Source: Bacillota bacterium (GTDB lineage Bacteria; Bacillota; UBA4882; UBA10575). Taken from it: a DNA stretch of 64,000 bases. The position numbers and the translations under genes were made by a program. Positions 8,366 to 16,731 of the stretch are shown piece after piece. The stretch is taken from positions 41,685 to 105,684 of the forward strand of contig JAAYGU010000069.1 of the NCBI GenBank assembly GCA_012727535.1, read 5' to 3'. The notes under the pieces are model-generated. The model worked only from the letters and a program-made list of their open reading frames with translations, was not told the origin of the DNA and made no database searches. Position 1 is the stretch's first letter. The number at the start of each line of letters is the position of its first letter.

Positions 8366-11300
8366 TGAATCTTACGTCGCTCTGTATTAGACGCCCAGTG
8401 ACCACAACCATGATCTTCTTGATCCTGGTCTTGCTCGGTCTCTTTAACAGTACACGGATGCCGATTGATCTGTATCCAGATATTGCTTCTCCCGCGGTCA
8501 ATATTAGCACCACTTACTCCGGGGCTGGTCCTGAAGAAGTAGAACAGCTGGTTACCATTCCGATTGAACAAGCAGTCGCCACCGTGAACCGGGTGACTGC
8601 TGTAACCTCTTCCTCGCAAGAAGGCCGCTCGTGGGTGACTGTCTACTTTGATTGGGGGATCAACCTTGAGCAAAGCATTGACGAAATCCGTACCAACCTG
8701 GACCGGGTTGCTAGGCGGCTTCCAGATCAGGCCGGGACCCCAACGATTAATCGTTATGATCCATCGACCGCCCCCATTATGACCATTGGCCTCTCCGGCC
8801 AAATGGACGAGTCCTTCCTCCGTACCATCGCCGAAAATGAGATCAGCCCTGAGTTACAAAAGATTGACGGTCTCGCTAATGTTGAGGTCCGGGGTGGACG
8901 GAACCGTCGCATTGCCATAGAACTGAAACGAGAACGGTTGGCGGCTTTCGGGATTACCATCAACCAAGTCGCTTCGGCGATCCGCAGCGAGAATATTATT
9001 CTGCCCGCCGGCAGTCTGGAGACTGAAACTAGTCAACTTTTGTTACGGACCAGTGGCAAGCTGGAAAGCGTCGCCGACCTCAAGAAGATCATAGTGGCCT
9101 ACCGGAATAATATCCCTCTCTTCCTGCGGGACTTAGGAACAGTAGAAGAAACGTTAACCGGCACGGAAACACTGGTCCGCATCGACCGACAACCGGGTAT
9201 CGTTTTATCGCTCCAAAAACAGTCCGGTGCCAATACGGTGGCGGTCGCGAATGAAGTGTATACCATTCTTTCCAGGCTCCAAAACAAATATCCAGAATTG
9301 AACCTCCGGGTCTTAAATGATACGTCGACTTTTATCCGCGAGTCGGTAGGTGGCGTCGCCAATGCTGCGCTCTGGGGTGCCCTGCTCGCCGGGTTGGTCC
9401 TGCTGTTTTTCTTACAAGACTGGCGGGCAACCTTAATCGCCGGAGTAGTCATGCCAGTTTCCATCCTGGCTACTTTAGTAATTGCCTATTTCTTTAAAAT
9501 GACCCTTAATACGATCTCCCTAGGGGGCCTCGCCCTCGGTGTCGGGATGTTAGTTGATAATACCGTCGTGGTGATCGATAATATCTTCCGCAAACTGGAG
9601 AATCCCGACCTAAACCCCGCCGAGGCAGCCTTAGAAGGAACCAACGAAATGCGGTTGGCTCTGCTGGCTTCGACACTGACTACGGTTTGTGTCTTTTTTC
9701 CCGTTATTTATCTCTCCGGGCGCACCGGGATTGTTTTTAAAGAACTCGCCTACATGGTAATCTTCTCCCTCCTCTGTTCCTATGTGGTAGCCGTTACACT
9801 GGTCCCCATGTTGAGCGCTAAATATTTACAACCAAACGGCCATCGCCACCTGGAACAAAAGGAGAGTTATTTGTTAACTATACAAAAGCAGTGGGAGCAT
9901 TCCTACCGAAACCTCCTCGCCTGGTGCCTAGAGCATAAGACACTGGTCGTCCTCGGCTGTCTCTTGCTGTTGGTCTCCACTTTGCTGCTTTGGCCGTTAA
10001 TCGGAACCGAATTGGTCCCGGTCACGGACGAAGGGCTGATCACAATCAGCTGTACACTTCCGCCCGGAACAAAATTGGTGGAAACAGACTTACAAGCACA
10101 AAAGTTTGAAGAACTAATCGCCCAAATCCCGGAAGTGGAAAATATGGAGGTTTCGGTGCGTAATACCCGCGCTAACTTTACCTTAAGGCTTCATCCCCGC
10201 TCAAAGCGCCAACGTTCAACCAACGAGGTGCTCGCAGAGCTTCAAAATAAGTTGGTGCTGCCTTATGCGGGAGCAAGCTTGAGGATTAATGCCCGCAATT
10301 CAATGCGGATGCTCTATAGCTCATCCGATTCCGCGATCGTTATCGATCTACGTGGTTACAACCAGGAATTAGGCCGACAAACGGCCGAGGTCATCGTCTC
10401 CCGTTTGAGCGCACTACCGGGAATCTCCAACGTCGGAATCTCCCGCGATGCTGAAGAACCGGAATTTAGGATTGAGATCAATCGCCAGCGCGCCGCTGAT
10501 TTAGGAGTATCCACAGCACGGATTGCCGAAGCGATTCAGTCTGCTTTTGTCGGACTGACCGCCACGACAATCCGGAGAAACGGTGAAGAATTACCCGTCC
10601 ACGTCAGCTTGCAAGATTCCGATAAAGCCTCCATCCAAGATGTCGGCCGGCTACTTGTTCCGGGCCGTAATAATCAGCTTTTTCCTTTAGCGAGTATGGT
10701 GGAGACTAAACTTAGTAACAGTCCGGTCACGGTCCAGCGTAAAGACCGGGAACGTAACTTAGCTGTGACCGCCCGGTTAGAAGAAGGGGCCGATCTGGCG
10801 GCCATGATGCGCCTCATCCAAACAGAACTGAATGATCTTCAGTTGCCTCCGGGCTTTAACCTCTATTATGGTGGGGATTTTGAAGAACAACAACGCAGTT
10901 TCTCTGAGTTAAGATTAACTTTAATCATGGCTGTCCTCTTAGTATATATGGTAATGGCTTCGCAATTCGAGTCCCTGTTAGACCCGTTCCTGATTATGTT
11001 TTCCCTCCCGTTTACCCTTGGAGGTGTGCTTCTCATGCTCTTACTGACCGATACCTTAATTAACACCCAAGTCTATATCGGTCTCATTATCTTAGCCGGC
11101 ATCGCCGTGAACAACGGTATTGTCCTGATCAGTTATTTCCGTTTGTTATTAAACCGCGGCCTGACTTTGCAAGAAGCGGTTCTCTCCGGCTCCGCCGCCC
11201 GCCTGCGTCCGGTGTTAATGACCAGCATCACCACGATCTTCGGTTTAATCCCGCTTGCCTTAGGGATGGGCGCCGGTTCGGAATTACAAGCACCGCTCGC

Positions 11301-12786
11301 CCGGGCGGTAATCGGCGGGCTCACTTTTTCCATGCTTCTAACCCTGGTTTTAATTCCGGTCCTCTTTACGGCCGTCGCTGAGCGAGCAGACAAATCTCGG
11401 CCATCACGCCGGCTGGGCCGGTCAACCCGGAGCGGGTCGCCGCTCTTACTCTTCCTCCTGCTCGGCCTGGTTCTGAGTTGTCCCCGACCCGCTTGGGCCG
11501 GAACAGAAGAGACCAACTTAACCTTGGGCCAAAGTATTAAGCTTGCCCTCGAACAGAGTGAAGACGGCCAAATCATTCTTTACCAGCGGGAGAGAGCGGC
11601 CAGCAGTCTACGGGAAGCTAGTGGGGAAAAAGCGCTCCAGGCTTACTCTGAATTGAAAGTAGGAACCGGCCAAACACCATTCACGATTGGACTCAATCTG
11701 GAAAAGAATCTTCCGCTGACCAAGCTTTGGGGCGTATCTTCGTATACCGAGGCCATCACTGCACAAAACTACCAGCTTAACCTCTTATCCCTTGATCTTC
11801 AGGAAGAGCAGCTAATTTCCCGTATCATCTCTGCTTACCAGCAGGTACTCCTCTCCAGCCGCCGGTGCGAGTTAGCAAAGCAGAGTTTACAGCAGGTTCG
11901 AGCTTTTTCCGAAGAAGTCAAGCTTAAATCAGAATTGGGTTTTACTAATATCGTGGAAGAAACGAGAGCCCAAGCACAACTGGCTGCCGCGGAGAATGGG
12001 ATGGTCCGGGCGGAGCAACAATACCGGTTAGCCCAGTTCAATCTACAGCGGCTCTTAAACCTCACAACCCTGGACGAGCCGGTCTTAGCACCTTTGCCTG
12101 CTGTTAACTTTGAAGGGGATCTAAAAACTTTACTCCAGTCGGCCATCGCCCATCGCTCCGATTTAAAACAGGCAAAAATAAGAACAAACCAAGCGGAAAC
12201 CTTGCTTGCCCTCGCTAAACTAGCGAATAATCTGGGGATTAGTCTGAATTGGAACTTCACCGCCCCTAATTTTTCAGCCGACCTTAACCTCTCTAATCAA
12301 AACCAAAGTCGCACAACAGGTGAATGGGGAGTTACCGGTAAGACCGGATTGCTGGTCAACCCTTCCTCCTTCATCAGTGACGGCCATACCAAACTGGAGT
12401 TGGTTCTCCGTTGGAATTGGTCGGATGGTAACCGCCGGCAAGAACGGATCACGCAGGCGGAATTACTGCAGGAGCAACAGGAAGCGGAGTTACGAAAACT
12501 AGAGAAGATCATTGAATACGAAGTCACCGAAGCTTATTATCGATACCGTGACCAACAAAACACAGTCGCCACCAGCGAATTACAACTTGCCTATAACCGG
12601 ACCAATTGGGAAGCCCAAGTAGCAAAATACCGGCTCGGACTGGCTTCGATTAAAGAAGTACTCGATGCTCAGGTGCTCCTAAGCCAGGCGGAAACAAACT
12701 ATGAACAGAGTAAAGCCGATTTGTTCCTGGCTTACATCGATCTGCTTAAGGTCACTGGCCGACTGGGGGAAACCACTTTCCCCTAA
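8365..12786 (+). CDS. RND efflux pump fused in frame to a TolC-like outer-membrane-factor domain
   Basis: One 1473-residue frame holds two proteins. Residues 1 to about 1012 are a complete HAE-type RND pump: TM1 with MPIDLYPDI, two porter regions, and TM4 carrying GVGMLVDNTVVVIDN, where D398 is the proton-relay aspartate and the usual second aspartate is Asn399. The second TM block includes MVMASQFESLLDP. A basic stretch (SRRLGRSTRSGS) and a hydrophobic segment (1027-1037) lead to PAWA-GTEE, which looks like a signal-peptidase site at about 1045/1046. Residues 1046-1473 form a TolC-family protein with two helical repeats (LTLGQSIKLALEQ; HRSDLKQAKIRTNQAE; YRLGLASIKEVLDAQ). No stop codon or ATG/GTG/TTG restart lies in the junction. 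Confidence 0.88.
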   Translation: MNLTSLCIRRPVTTTMIFLILVLLGLFNSTRMPIDLYPDIASPAVNISTTYSGAGPEEVEQLVTIPIEQAVATVNRVTAVTSSSQEGRSWVTVYFDWGINLEQSIDEIRTNLDRVARRLPDQAGTPTINRYDPSTAPIMTIGLSGQMDESFLRTIAENEISPELQKIDGLANVEVRGGRNRRIAIELKRERLAAFGITINQVASAIRSENIILPAGSLETETSQLLLRTSGKLESVADLKKIIVAYRNNIPLFLRDLGTVEETLTGTETLVRIDRQPGIVLSLQKQSGANTVAVANEVYTILSRLQNKYPELNLRVLNDTSTFIRESVGGVANAALWGALLAGLVLLFFLQDWRATLIAGVVMPVSILATLVIAYFFKMTLNTISLGGLALGVGMLVDNTVVVIDNIFRKLENPDLNPAEAALEGTNEMRLALLASTLTTVCVFFPVIYLSGRTGIVFKELAYMVIFSLLCSYVVAVTLVPMLSAKYLQPNGHRHLEQKESYLLTIQKQWEHSYRNLLAWCLEHKTLVVLGCLLLLVSTLLLWPLIGTELVPVTDEGLITISCTLPPGTKLVETDLQAQKFEELIAQIPEVENMEVSVRNTRANFTLRLHPRSKRQRSTNEVLAELQNKLVLPYAGASLRINARNSMRMLYSSSDSAIVIDLRGYNQELGRQTAEVIVSRLSALPGISNVGISRDAEEPEFRIEINRQRAADLGVSTARIAEAIQSAFVGLTATTIRRNGEELPVHVSLQDSDKASIQDVGRLLVPGRNNQLFPLASMVETKLSNSPVTVQRKDRERNLAVTARLEEGADLAAMMRLIQTELNDLQLPPGFNLYYGGDFEEQQRSFSELRLTLIMAVLLVYMVMASQFESLLDPFLIMFSLPFTLGGVLLMLLLTDTLINTQVYIGLIILAGIAVNNGIVLISYFRLLLNRGLTLQEAVLSGSAARLRPVLMTSITTIFGLIPLALGMGAGSELQAPLARAVIGGLTFSMLLTLVLIPVLFTAVAERADKSRPSRRLGRSTRSGSPLLLFLLLGLVLSCPRPAWAGTEETNLTLGQSIKLALEQSEDGQIILYQRERAASSLREASGEKALQAYSELKVGTGQTPFTIGLNLEKNLPLTKLWGVSSYTEAITAQNYQLNLLSLDLQEEQLISRIISAYQQVLLSSRRCELAKQSLQQVRAFSEEVKLKSELGFTNIVEETRAQAQLAAAENGMVRAEQQYRLAQFNLQRLLNLTTLDEPVLAPLPAVNFEGDLKTLLQSAIAHRSDLKQAKIRTNQAETLLALAKLANNLGISLNWNFTAPNFSADLNLSNQNQSRTTGEWGVTGKTGLLVNPSSFISDGHTKLELVLRWNWSDGNRRQERITQAELLQEQQEAELRKLEKIIEYEVTEAYYRYRDQQNTVATSELQLAYNRTNWEAQVAKYRLGLASIKEVLDAQVLLSQAETNYEQSKADLFLAYIDLLKVTGRLGETTFP

Positions 12787-12796
12787 GGCTTAAAAG

Positions 12797-12838
12797 TAAA
12801 AGCCCAACCCCTTGAAAAATAAGGGATTGGGCTTTTAA
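12797..12838. terminator. Intrinsic terminator between the efflux operon and rlmH
   Basis: AAAAGCCCAA (12798-12807) pairs with TTGGGCTTTT (12828-12837), with an internal CCC/GGG extension. A and T runs on the two sides allow use by both convergent genes. Confidence 0.75.
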
Positions 12839-12858
12839 CTGTCGTATTCTCCAGCTTC

Positions 12859-13323
12859 CTAAAGATGATACTTTTCCCCTCTTAAGATCTTAAATCCCCG
12901 GTATAACTGTTCCACCAGGATTAGCCGGAACAACTGGTGGGGAAAGGTCAACGCGGAAAAGGATAAAACCTCATGCGCTTGAGCTAGAACCTCCGGGGCT
13001 AAGCCGGAAGCACCCCCAATGATCAGCATCACTTCTTTTCCTTCCATTTCCCTTTCCCCTAACCACTGGGCTAGTTCTTCCGAGGTGAGCGTCTTGCCCC
13101 CCGGATCAAAAGCACAGACGTAAGCATTCTTCTTTAAAGCGGCACAAATTTTTTTACCTTCCGCGGTTTTGGCGATCTCCAGATCTTTTCCTAAGGGCGA
13201 GTCCGGTAGTTCTACGATCTTTAATTTGACAAAGGGGGTTAAGCGTTTTTGGTACTCCGCAACCCCTTTCCGCAGATAATCCTCTTTTAGCTTTCCGACC
13301 GCCAGGATTGTCAGGTGAAGCAT
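12859..13323 (-). CDS. rlmH: 23S rRNA (pseudouridine1915-N3)-methyltransferase RlmH
   Basis: The 154-residue SPOUT methyltransferase methylates pseudouridine 1915 in helix 69 of 23S rRNA, using SAM. It begins MLHLTILAVGKLKEDYL and has the SAM-binding knot with LIIGGASGL and the C-terminal block FPHQLFRLILVEQLYRGFKI. Length and motifs match the family; the very end, GEKYHL, varies from the usual G-x-P-YH. The start is preceded by AGGGAG. It is the last gene of the minus-strand block running from dnaA. Confidence 0.95.
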   Translation of the reverse strand: MLHLTILAVGKLKEDYLRKGVAEYQKRLTPFVKLKIVELPDSPLGKDLEIAKTAEGKKICAALKKNAYVCAFDPGGKTLTSEELAQWLGEREMEGKEVMLIIGGASGLAPEVLAQAHEVLSFSALTFPHQLFRLILVEQLYRGFKILRGEKYHL

Positions 13324-13690
13324 CTTTCTTCTCTCCCTTAACTAAGACGGACTCCTTAATGGTCAGGCTACTTAGAAAATATAACTAGTTGCTTGTCGCT
13401 CGTCATAAAAAAAGCTCTCGTAAGCCTTTACTAGCCGGGGCTGAAGCAATTTCTCCGCTGACTTGGCTTTCTTGGCAAAGTATTCTTAGCGAAGCGGAGG
13501 TTGAAAGCGGATTGGGCGACAGGACGGTCGCGAACCGCTTTTGGTTCAGAAGGAACCATAAAGCGGTGCCCGCGTACAAGCGGAGCTGAGCTTTAGAATA
13601 TGCCAAGAATTTCACCGGAAGAAGGAAACACTATTTAGCTCCGGCGGAGAGGTTAGGTGTCCGCAAAAAAAGCCCACAGTCGTGGGCTTT
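13324..13690. other. Structured non-coding region between rlmH and htrA
   Basis: These 367 bases hold no supported gene; two short opposing open frames (13389-13589 and 13403-13615) lack ribosome binding sites. The region is rich in complementary arms. 13469-13486 pairs with 13595-13609 (15 base pairs with a 3-base bulge). Inside it, 13534-13547 pairs with 13552-13567, and GCGAC / GTCGC form a small hairpin at about 13516-13531. It ends at the terminator at 13665. See findings. Confidence 0.45.
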
Positions 13691-13692
13691 TT
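13665..13692. terminator. Intrinsic terminator at the end of htrA
   Basis: AAAAAGCCCAC and GTGGGCTTTTT pair around the loop AGTC. It overlaps the htrA stop codon and also has a T-run on the plus strand, so it could end a plus-strand RNA from the preceding region. Confidence 0.8.
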
Positions 13693-14839
13693 ACCGTATA
13701 GGTCCGGCGATAACCTCCACTTTGTACTTCCGGTTATTCCGGATAATCTCCATCGTCACTTTATCGCCGACTTTCAGGTCTAAGCCGACAAAGTTGGCCC
13801 CTTGGGTAATCTCCTGACCATTAATGGAAATCACCACATCCCCAGCTTTGATCCCAGCCTTCGCTGCCGGCCCGGAAGCCACCTGGGTGATGAGAAATCC
13901 TTGGTCAACAGGGAGTTTGATCCGGAAGCGTTGTTCGATCAGACTTTTATTACTGGCATCAAACGGTAAATAGGTAATGCCAATAGCACCGGGACGCCTC
14001 AGTTCCCCTTTGATAATCAGATCGGCGATTTCCTGAGCTTTATCGATGGGAATGGCAAACCCGATCCCTTGTGCTTCTTCAATGATCGCCGTATTGATCC
14101 CAATAACCTTTCCTTCGCTATTCAATAAGGGCCCGCCTGAATTGCCTGGATTAATGGAAGCATCGGTCTGAATCAGATCGCGCAGCGAAGATTCCCGTCC
14201 TGTAGCGATATTTCTACCTAAAGCACTTATTACCCCAACGGTTACGGTGTTATTCAAACTCTCACCAATCGGGTTGCCAATCGCGATCGCCATTTGTCCA
14301 ACCTTGAGGTCAGCAGAACGCCCAAACTGGGCAACCGGATAACCCTTACCTTCGATCTTTAAAACAGCCAAATCATTATCGGGATCTCCTCCGATCAGTT
14401 TTGCCGCTACTTTACGGCCATCGTTTAAGACGACCAAAATCTCTTCCGCTTCCGCAATAACATGGTAATTAGTGAGAATGTGGCCATCCTCCCTGAAGAT
14501 GACGCCGGAACCAAGACCTTGCACCGGTTGATAACCCACTAAACCGAAGAAAAAATCTTTCACCTCAACCATACTAGTGGTGGTAATCATCACCACACTT
14601 GGTCCGACCTTATCCACTACTTGGACCGTTGCCCGCTCATAATCCGTCATCGATCCCGGAGACTGGGGTGCCGGTAGCGTCTCTTCCTGTTGTACCACCG
14701 GCGGAACAACCAAGGCCTGGCCTAGCCCGGTGTATTTGACGGCAAGTAACACAAGAAAAGCACCCATAAAAGCCGCCGCCAGCAACAGCGTAAAAAGTCC
14801 AATCCGGGAAGAAGATCGTTCGAATTTGATCGTACTCAC
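13691..14839 (-). CDS. htrA: HtrA/DegP-type trypsin-like serine protease with PDZ domain
   Basis: This 382-residue envelope quality-control protease has an N-terminal membrane anchor (about 13-33) followed by a trypsin-like domain. Its triad is His126 (TNYHVIAEAE), Asp156 (DPDNDLAVL) and Ser234 (NPGNSGGPL). One PDZ domain (about 285-375) contains GFLITQVASGPAAKAGIKAGDVVISINGQ-like motifs. The GTG start at 14839 sits directly against GGGAG with no spacer. The GGAGGTG would be ideally spaced for the ATC codon three codons later, so the true start is uncertain. It follows the degenerate ATPase gene on the same strand after 44 bases. Confidence 0.93.
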   Translation of the reverse strand: MSTIKFERSSSRIGLFTLLLAAAFMGAFLVLLAVKYTGLGQALVVPPVVQQEETLPAPQSPGSMTDYERATVQVVDKVGPSVVMITTTSMVEVKDFFFGLVGYQPVQGLGSGVIFREDGHILTNYHVIAEAEEILVVLNDGRKVAAKLIGGDPDNDLAVLKIEGKGYPVAQFGRSADLKVGQMAIAIGNPIGESLNNTVTVGVISALGRNIATGRESSLRDLIQTDASINPGNSGGPLLNSEGKVIGINTAIIEEAQGIGFAIPIDKAQEIADLIIKGELRRPGAIGITYLPFDASNKSLIEQRFRIKLPVDQGFLITQVASGPAAKAGIKAGDVVISINGQEITQGANFVGLDLKVGDKVTMEIIRNNRKYKVEVIAGPIR

Positions 14840-14883
14840 CTCCCGCCTGCCAATTTTCGATTTTTGCCGTTAAGCGCCTCGAC

Positions 14884-16674
14884 TTAGATATTTTCCGCTC
14901 TATTTTCTATTAATATTATCTGACCACCAGTAAACCATTCCTGTAAAAGCGACAGTAAGCCGAGCTTGCTGTCGGCCGACAATTGCTCGAGAACACTCAA
15001 GATCAAGAAAGCCTTCTCCTTGGCCTGACGCTGCCGGGACAGAGCGAGTCGAAAAGCCAACGATACCAGTGCACACGTCGCCGGTTCCAGTTGGTTGGCT
15101 GGTACCTCTCCGTTTTCGCCGCTGACGATAAACCCTAACTGATCCTGCTCCAAATAAGGGGTGAGGGTCCGATACTGCCCCGTCGTTAAAACACTCAATA
15201 AATTGCTAGCATCCTGATACAGAACAGCCAGCGGATCATCCCCCCAGTTGCTGGGCTCTTCAACCTTCGTGGCCAGTTCACCCTCAAGGTCTTGACGTTT
15301 CTGTTCTAAATAGGCGAGAGCTTCTTCCGGCTGCTCCCAACCAAGCCCTGTCAGCAAGGCTGCCAACTCAGTATCCACGATCTTTTTATTCTGCTTGAGT
15401 TCACGAAGGGTCTTTACTTTTGTTTTCACCGAATCCAATTCTTCTTGGCCTGCTAAATCAAGAAGCTGCTCCAGCTGTTGACGGAGATGCTCTTCCCGCT
15501 GTTTGGCCACTGTTAAGCGCTCTAACGTCTGTTCATCGCCTTTTGGCTGCAGAGTAGGGCGCTCCAACTTTAAAAGATCTTGGCGATACTGTTCCAGTTG
15601 CGCCTTTTCCGCCAGAAAATCCTGTGGTCGTTTCCCTTTTAGTAAAACCCGGAATTCCTCCCGGATCAGCGCTAAATCATGAAGTAACTTCTCAATCCTT
15701 AGCTTCCGTTCTTCAATCAATTCTTTCTGGCTTAACCGCGAAAAGAGTCCCTGGCTTTCGAGGCGGCTTAACTCTGCTTCCTCCTTTTGGAGATAGGCCT
15801 CACGTTCCTCTTTAATCTTGAGTAACTTAAGTACCCGTTGTTCGACCTCAGTCGTATAAAGACTCCGGTCGAAAGTAGCAATTTTTTCCCGTAGCCGTTG
15901 TGCTTCACGCTCAATTATTTTCCGAGCTTCCTGCTTCTCGCGGAATTGTTCTTCATAGAAGCTTCGTTCTAAAGTCGCCGCTGTATACTCCTGCGATAAT
16001 TCCTCCAGTAAATCACCCTGTCCGCTGGAGAGAAACTTTTCATAAGCAGCATACTGTTCTTCTTCCTGTGCTAAGTCCCTACTCTCCCTTTGGAGTGCCT
16101 CGATTCTCTGCTGCAGGCGGTCGATCTTTTCTAATTCCTGTTTTTTTTGGTTAAAATCAATGTCTGGCACAGCCTGCGGAACAATGCGTCGGCAAGCGTC
16201 CGTGCTAATTAATTGTTGCACATGTTCGCGCACCAGGGGGGCATGTTGATTGAGCATTAATTGATCCGGTTCAAACAGAGAGATTACTTCAAAATCTAAC
16301 GGATTTAAAGTTCCAACCTCATGATAAAGTAAGTCCATTAGCGCGGTGGCAGGAAGGGAAAGCAGACGCTTCTCTTGACACTGAAAAACCTCCAGTGATC
16401 CCTCGCCGAAATTGCGGCCAATCAAATATTCGCCGTTTTCCGTCTCTATAACCAAAGAAGCGCTATACTGTTCGCCCTGGGTTCGGGGAATGTACTCTTC
16501 TTGACGCGCCCGGCGATGCGGCGGAAAACCAAATAACACAGCCATAAAAACCTCGCTTAGCGCCCGTTGTTCCTCCTCATCACGCGCTTCGATGGTCACC
16601 AGGGAATGCCCCCCATCATATTCGCGGTCAACCAGTTCTCCAAATCGTTTAATCCTTAGTTTCTTAATCCGCAC
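14884..16674 (-). CDS. YhaN/SMC-like coiled-coil protein with degenerate ATPase motifs
   Basis: The 596-residue protein begins MRIKKLRIKRFGELVDREYD, like AAA-type YhaN/RecF/SMC proteins. It has the downstream block AVLFGFPPHRR and a long charged coiled coil (about 170-470). The expected Walker A loop at about 29-37 reads EARDEEEQR with no glycine or lysine. The signature-like region reads LEPATCALVSLAFRLAL, and the Walker B region ends FLILSVLEQL without the acidic pair. The fold seems kept but ATP binding lost. The frame is intact, with a GTG start after GGGTGAGG. Function unknown. It lies between gyrA and htrA, probably in one transcript. Confidence 0.65.
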   Translation of the reverse strand: MRIKKLRIKRFGELVDREYDGGHSLVTIEARDEEEQRALSEVFMAVLFGFPPHRRARQEEYIPRTQGEQYSASLVIETENGEYLIGRNFGEGSLEVFQCQEKRLLSLPATALMDLLYHEVGTLNPLDFEVISLFEPDQLMLNQHAPLVREHVQQLISTDACRRIVPQAVPDIDFNQKKQELEKIDRLQQRIEALQRESRDLAQEEEQYAAYEKFLSSGQGDLLEELSQEYTAATLERSFYEEQFREKQEARKIIEREAQRLREKIATFDRSLYTTEVEQRVLKLLKIKEEREAYLQKEEAELSRLESQGLFSRLSQKELIEERKLRIEKLLHDLALIREEFRVLLKGKRPQDFLAEKAQLEQYRQDLLKLERPTLQPKGDEQTLERLTVAKQREEHLRQQLEQLLDLAGQEELDSVKTKVKTLRELKQNKKIVDTELAALLTGLGWEQPEEALAYLEQKRQDLEGELATKVEEPSNWGDDPLAVLYQDASNLLSVLTTGQYRTLTPYLEQDQLGFIVSGENGEVPANQLEPATCALVSLAFRLALSRQRQAKEKAFLILSVLEQLSADSKLGLLSLLQEWFTGGQIILIENRAENI

Positions 16675-16731
16675 AATAACCTCACCCGTTCTGGAAATAC
16701 TCCAAACTTGAGAGAAGGGTTGCCTTTCCCT

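Noticed and set aside
13389..13615. Two short opposing frames in the rlmH-htrA gap
   Set aside because: No ribosome binding sites; the pattern is better explained by RNA structure.
13451..13692. 6S RNA, SRP RNA, tmRNA or RNase P RNA in the structured gap
   Set aside because: No signature sequences of those RNAs (for example the tmRNA CCA end or the RNase P core) could be found.
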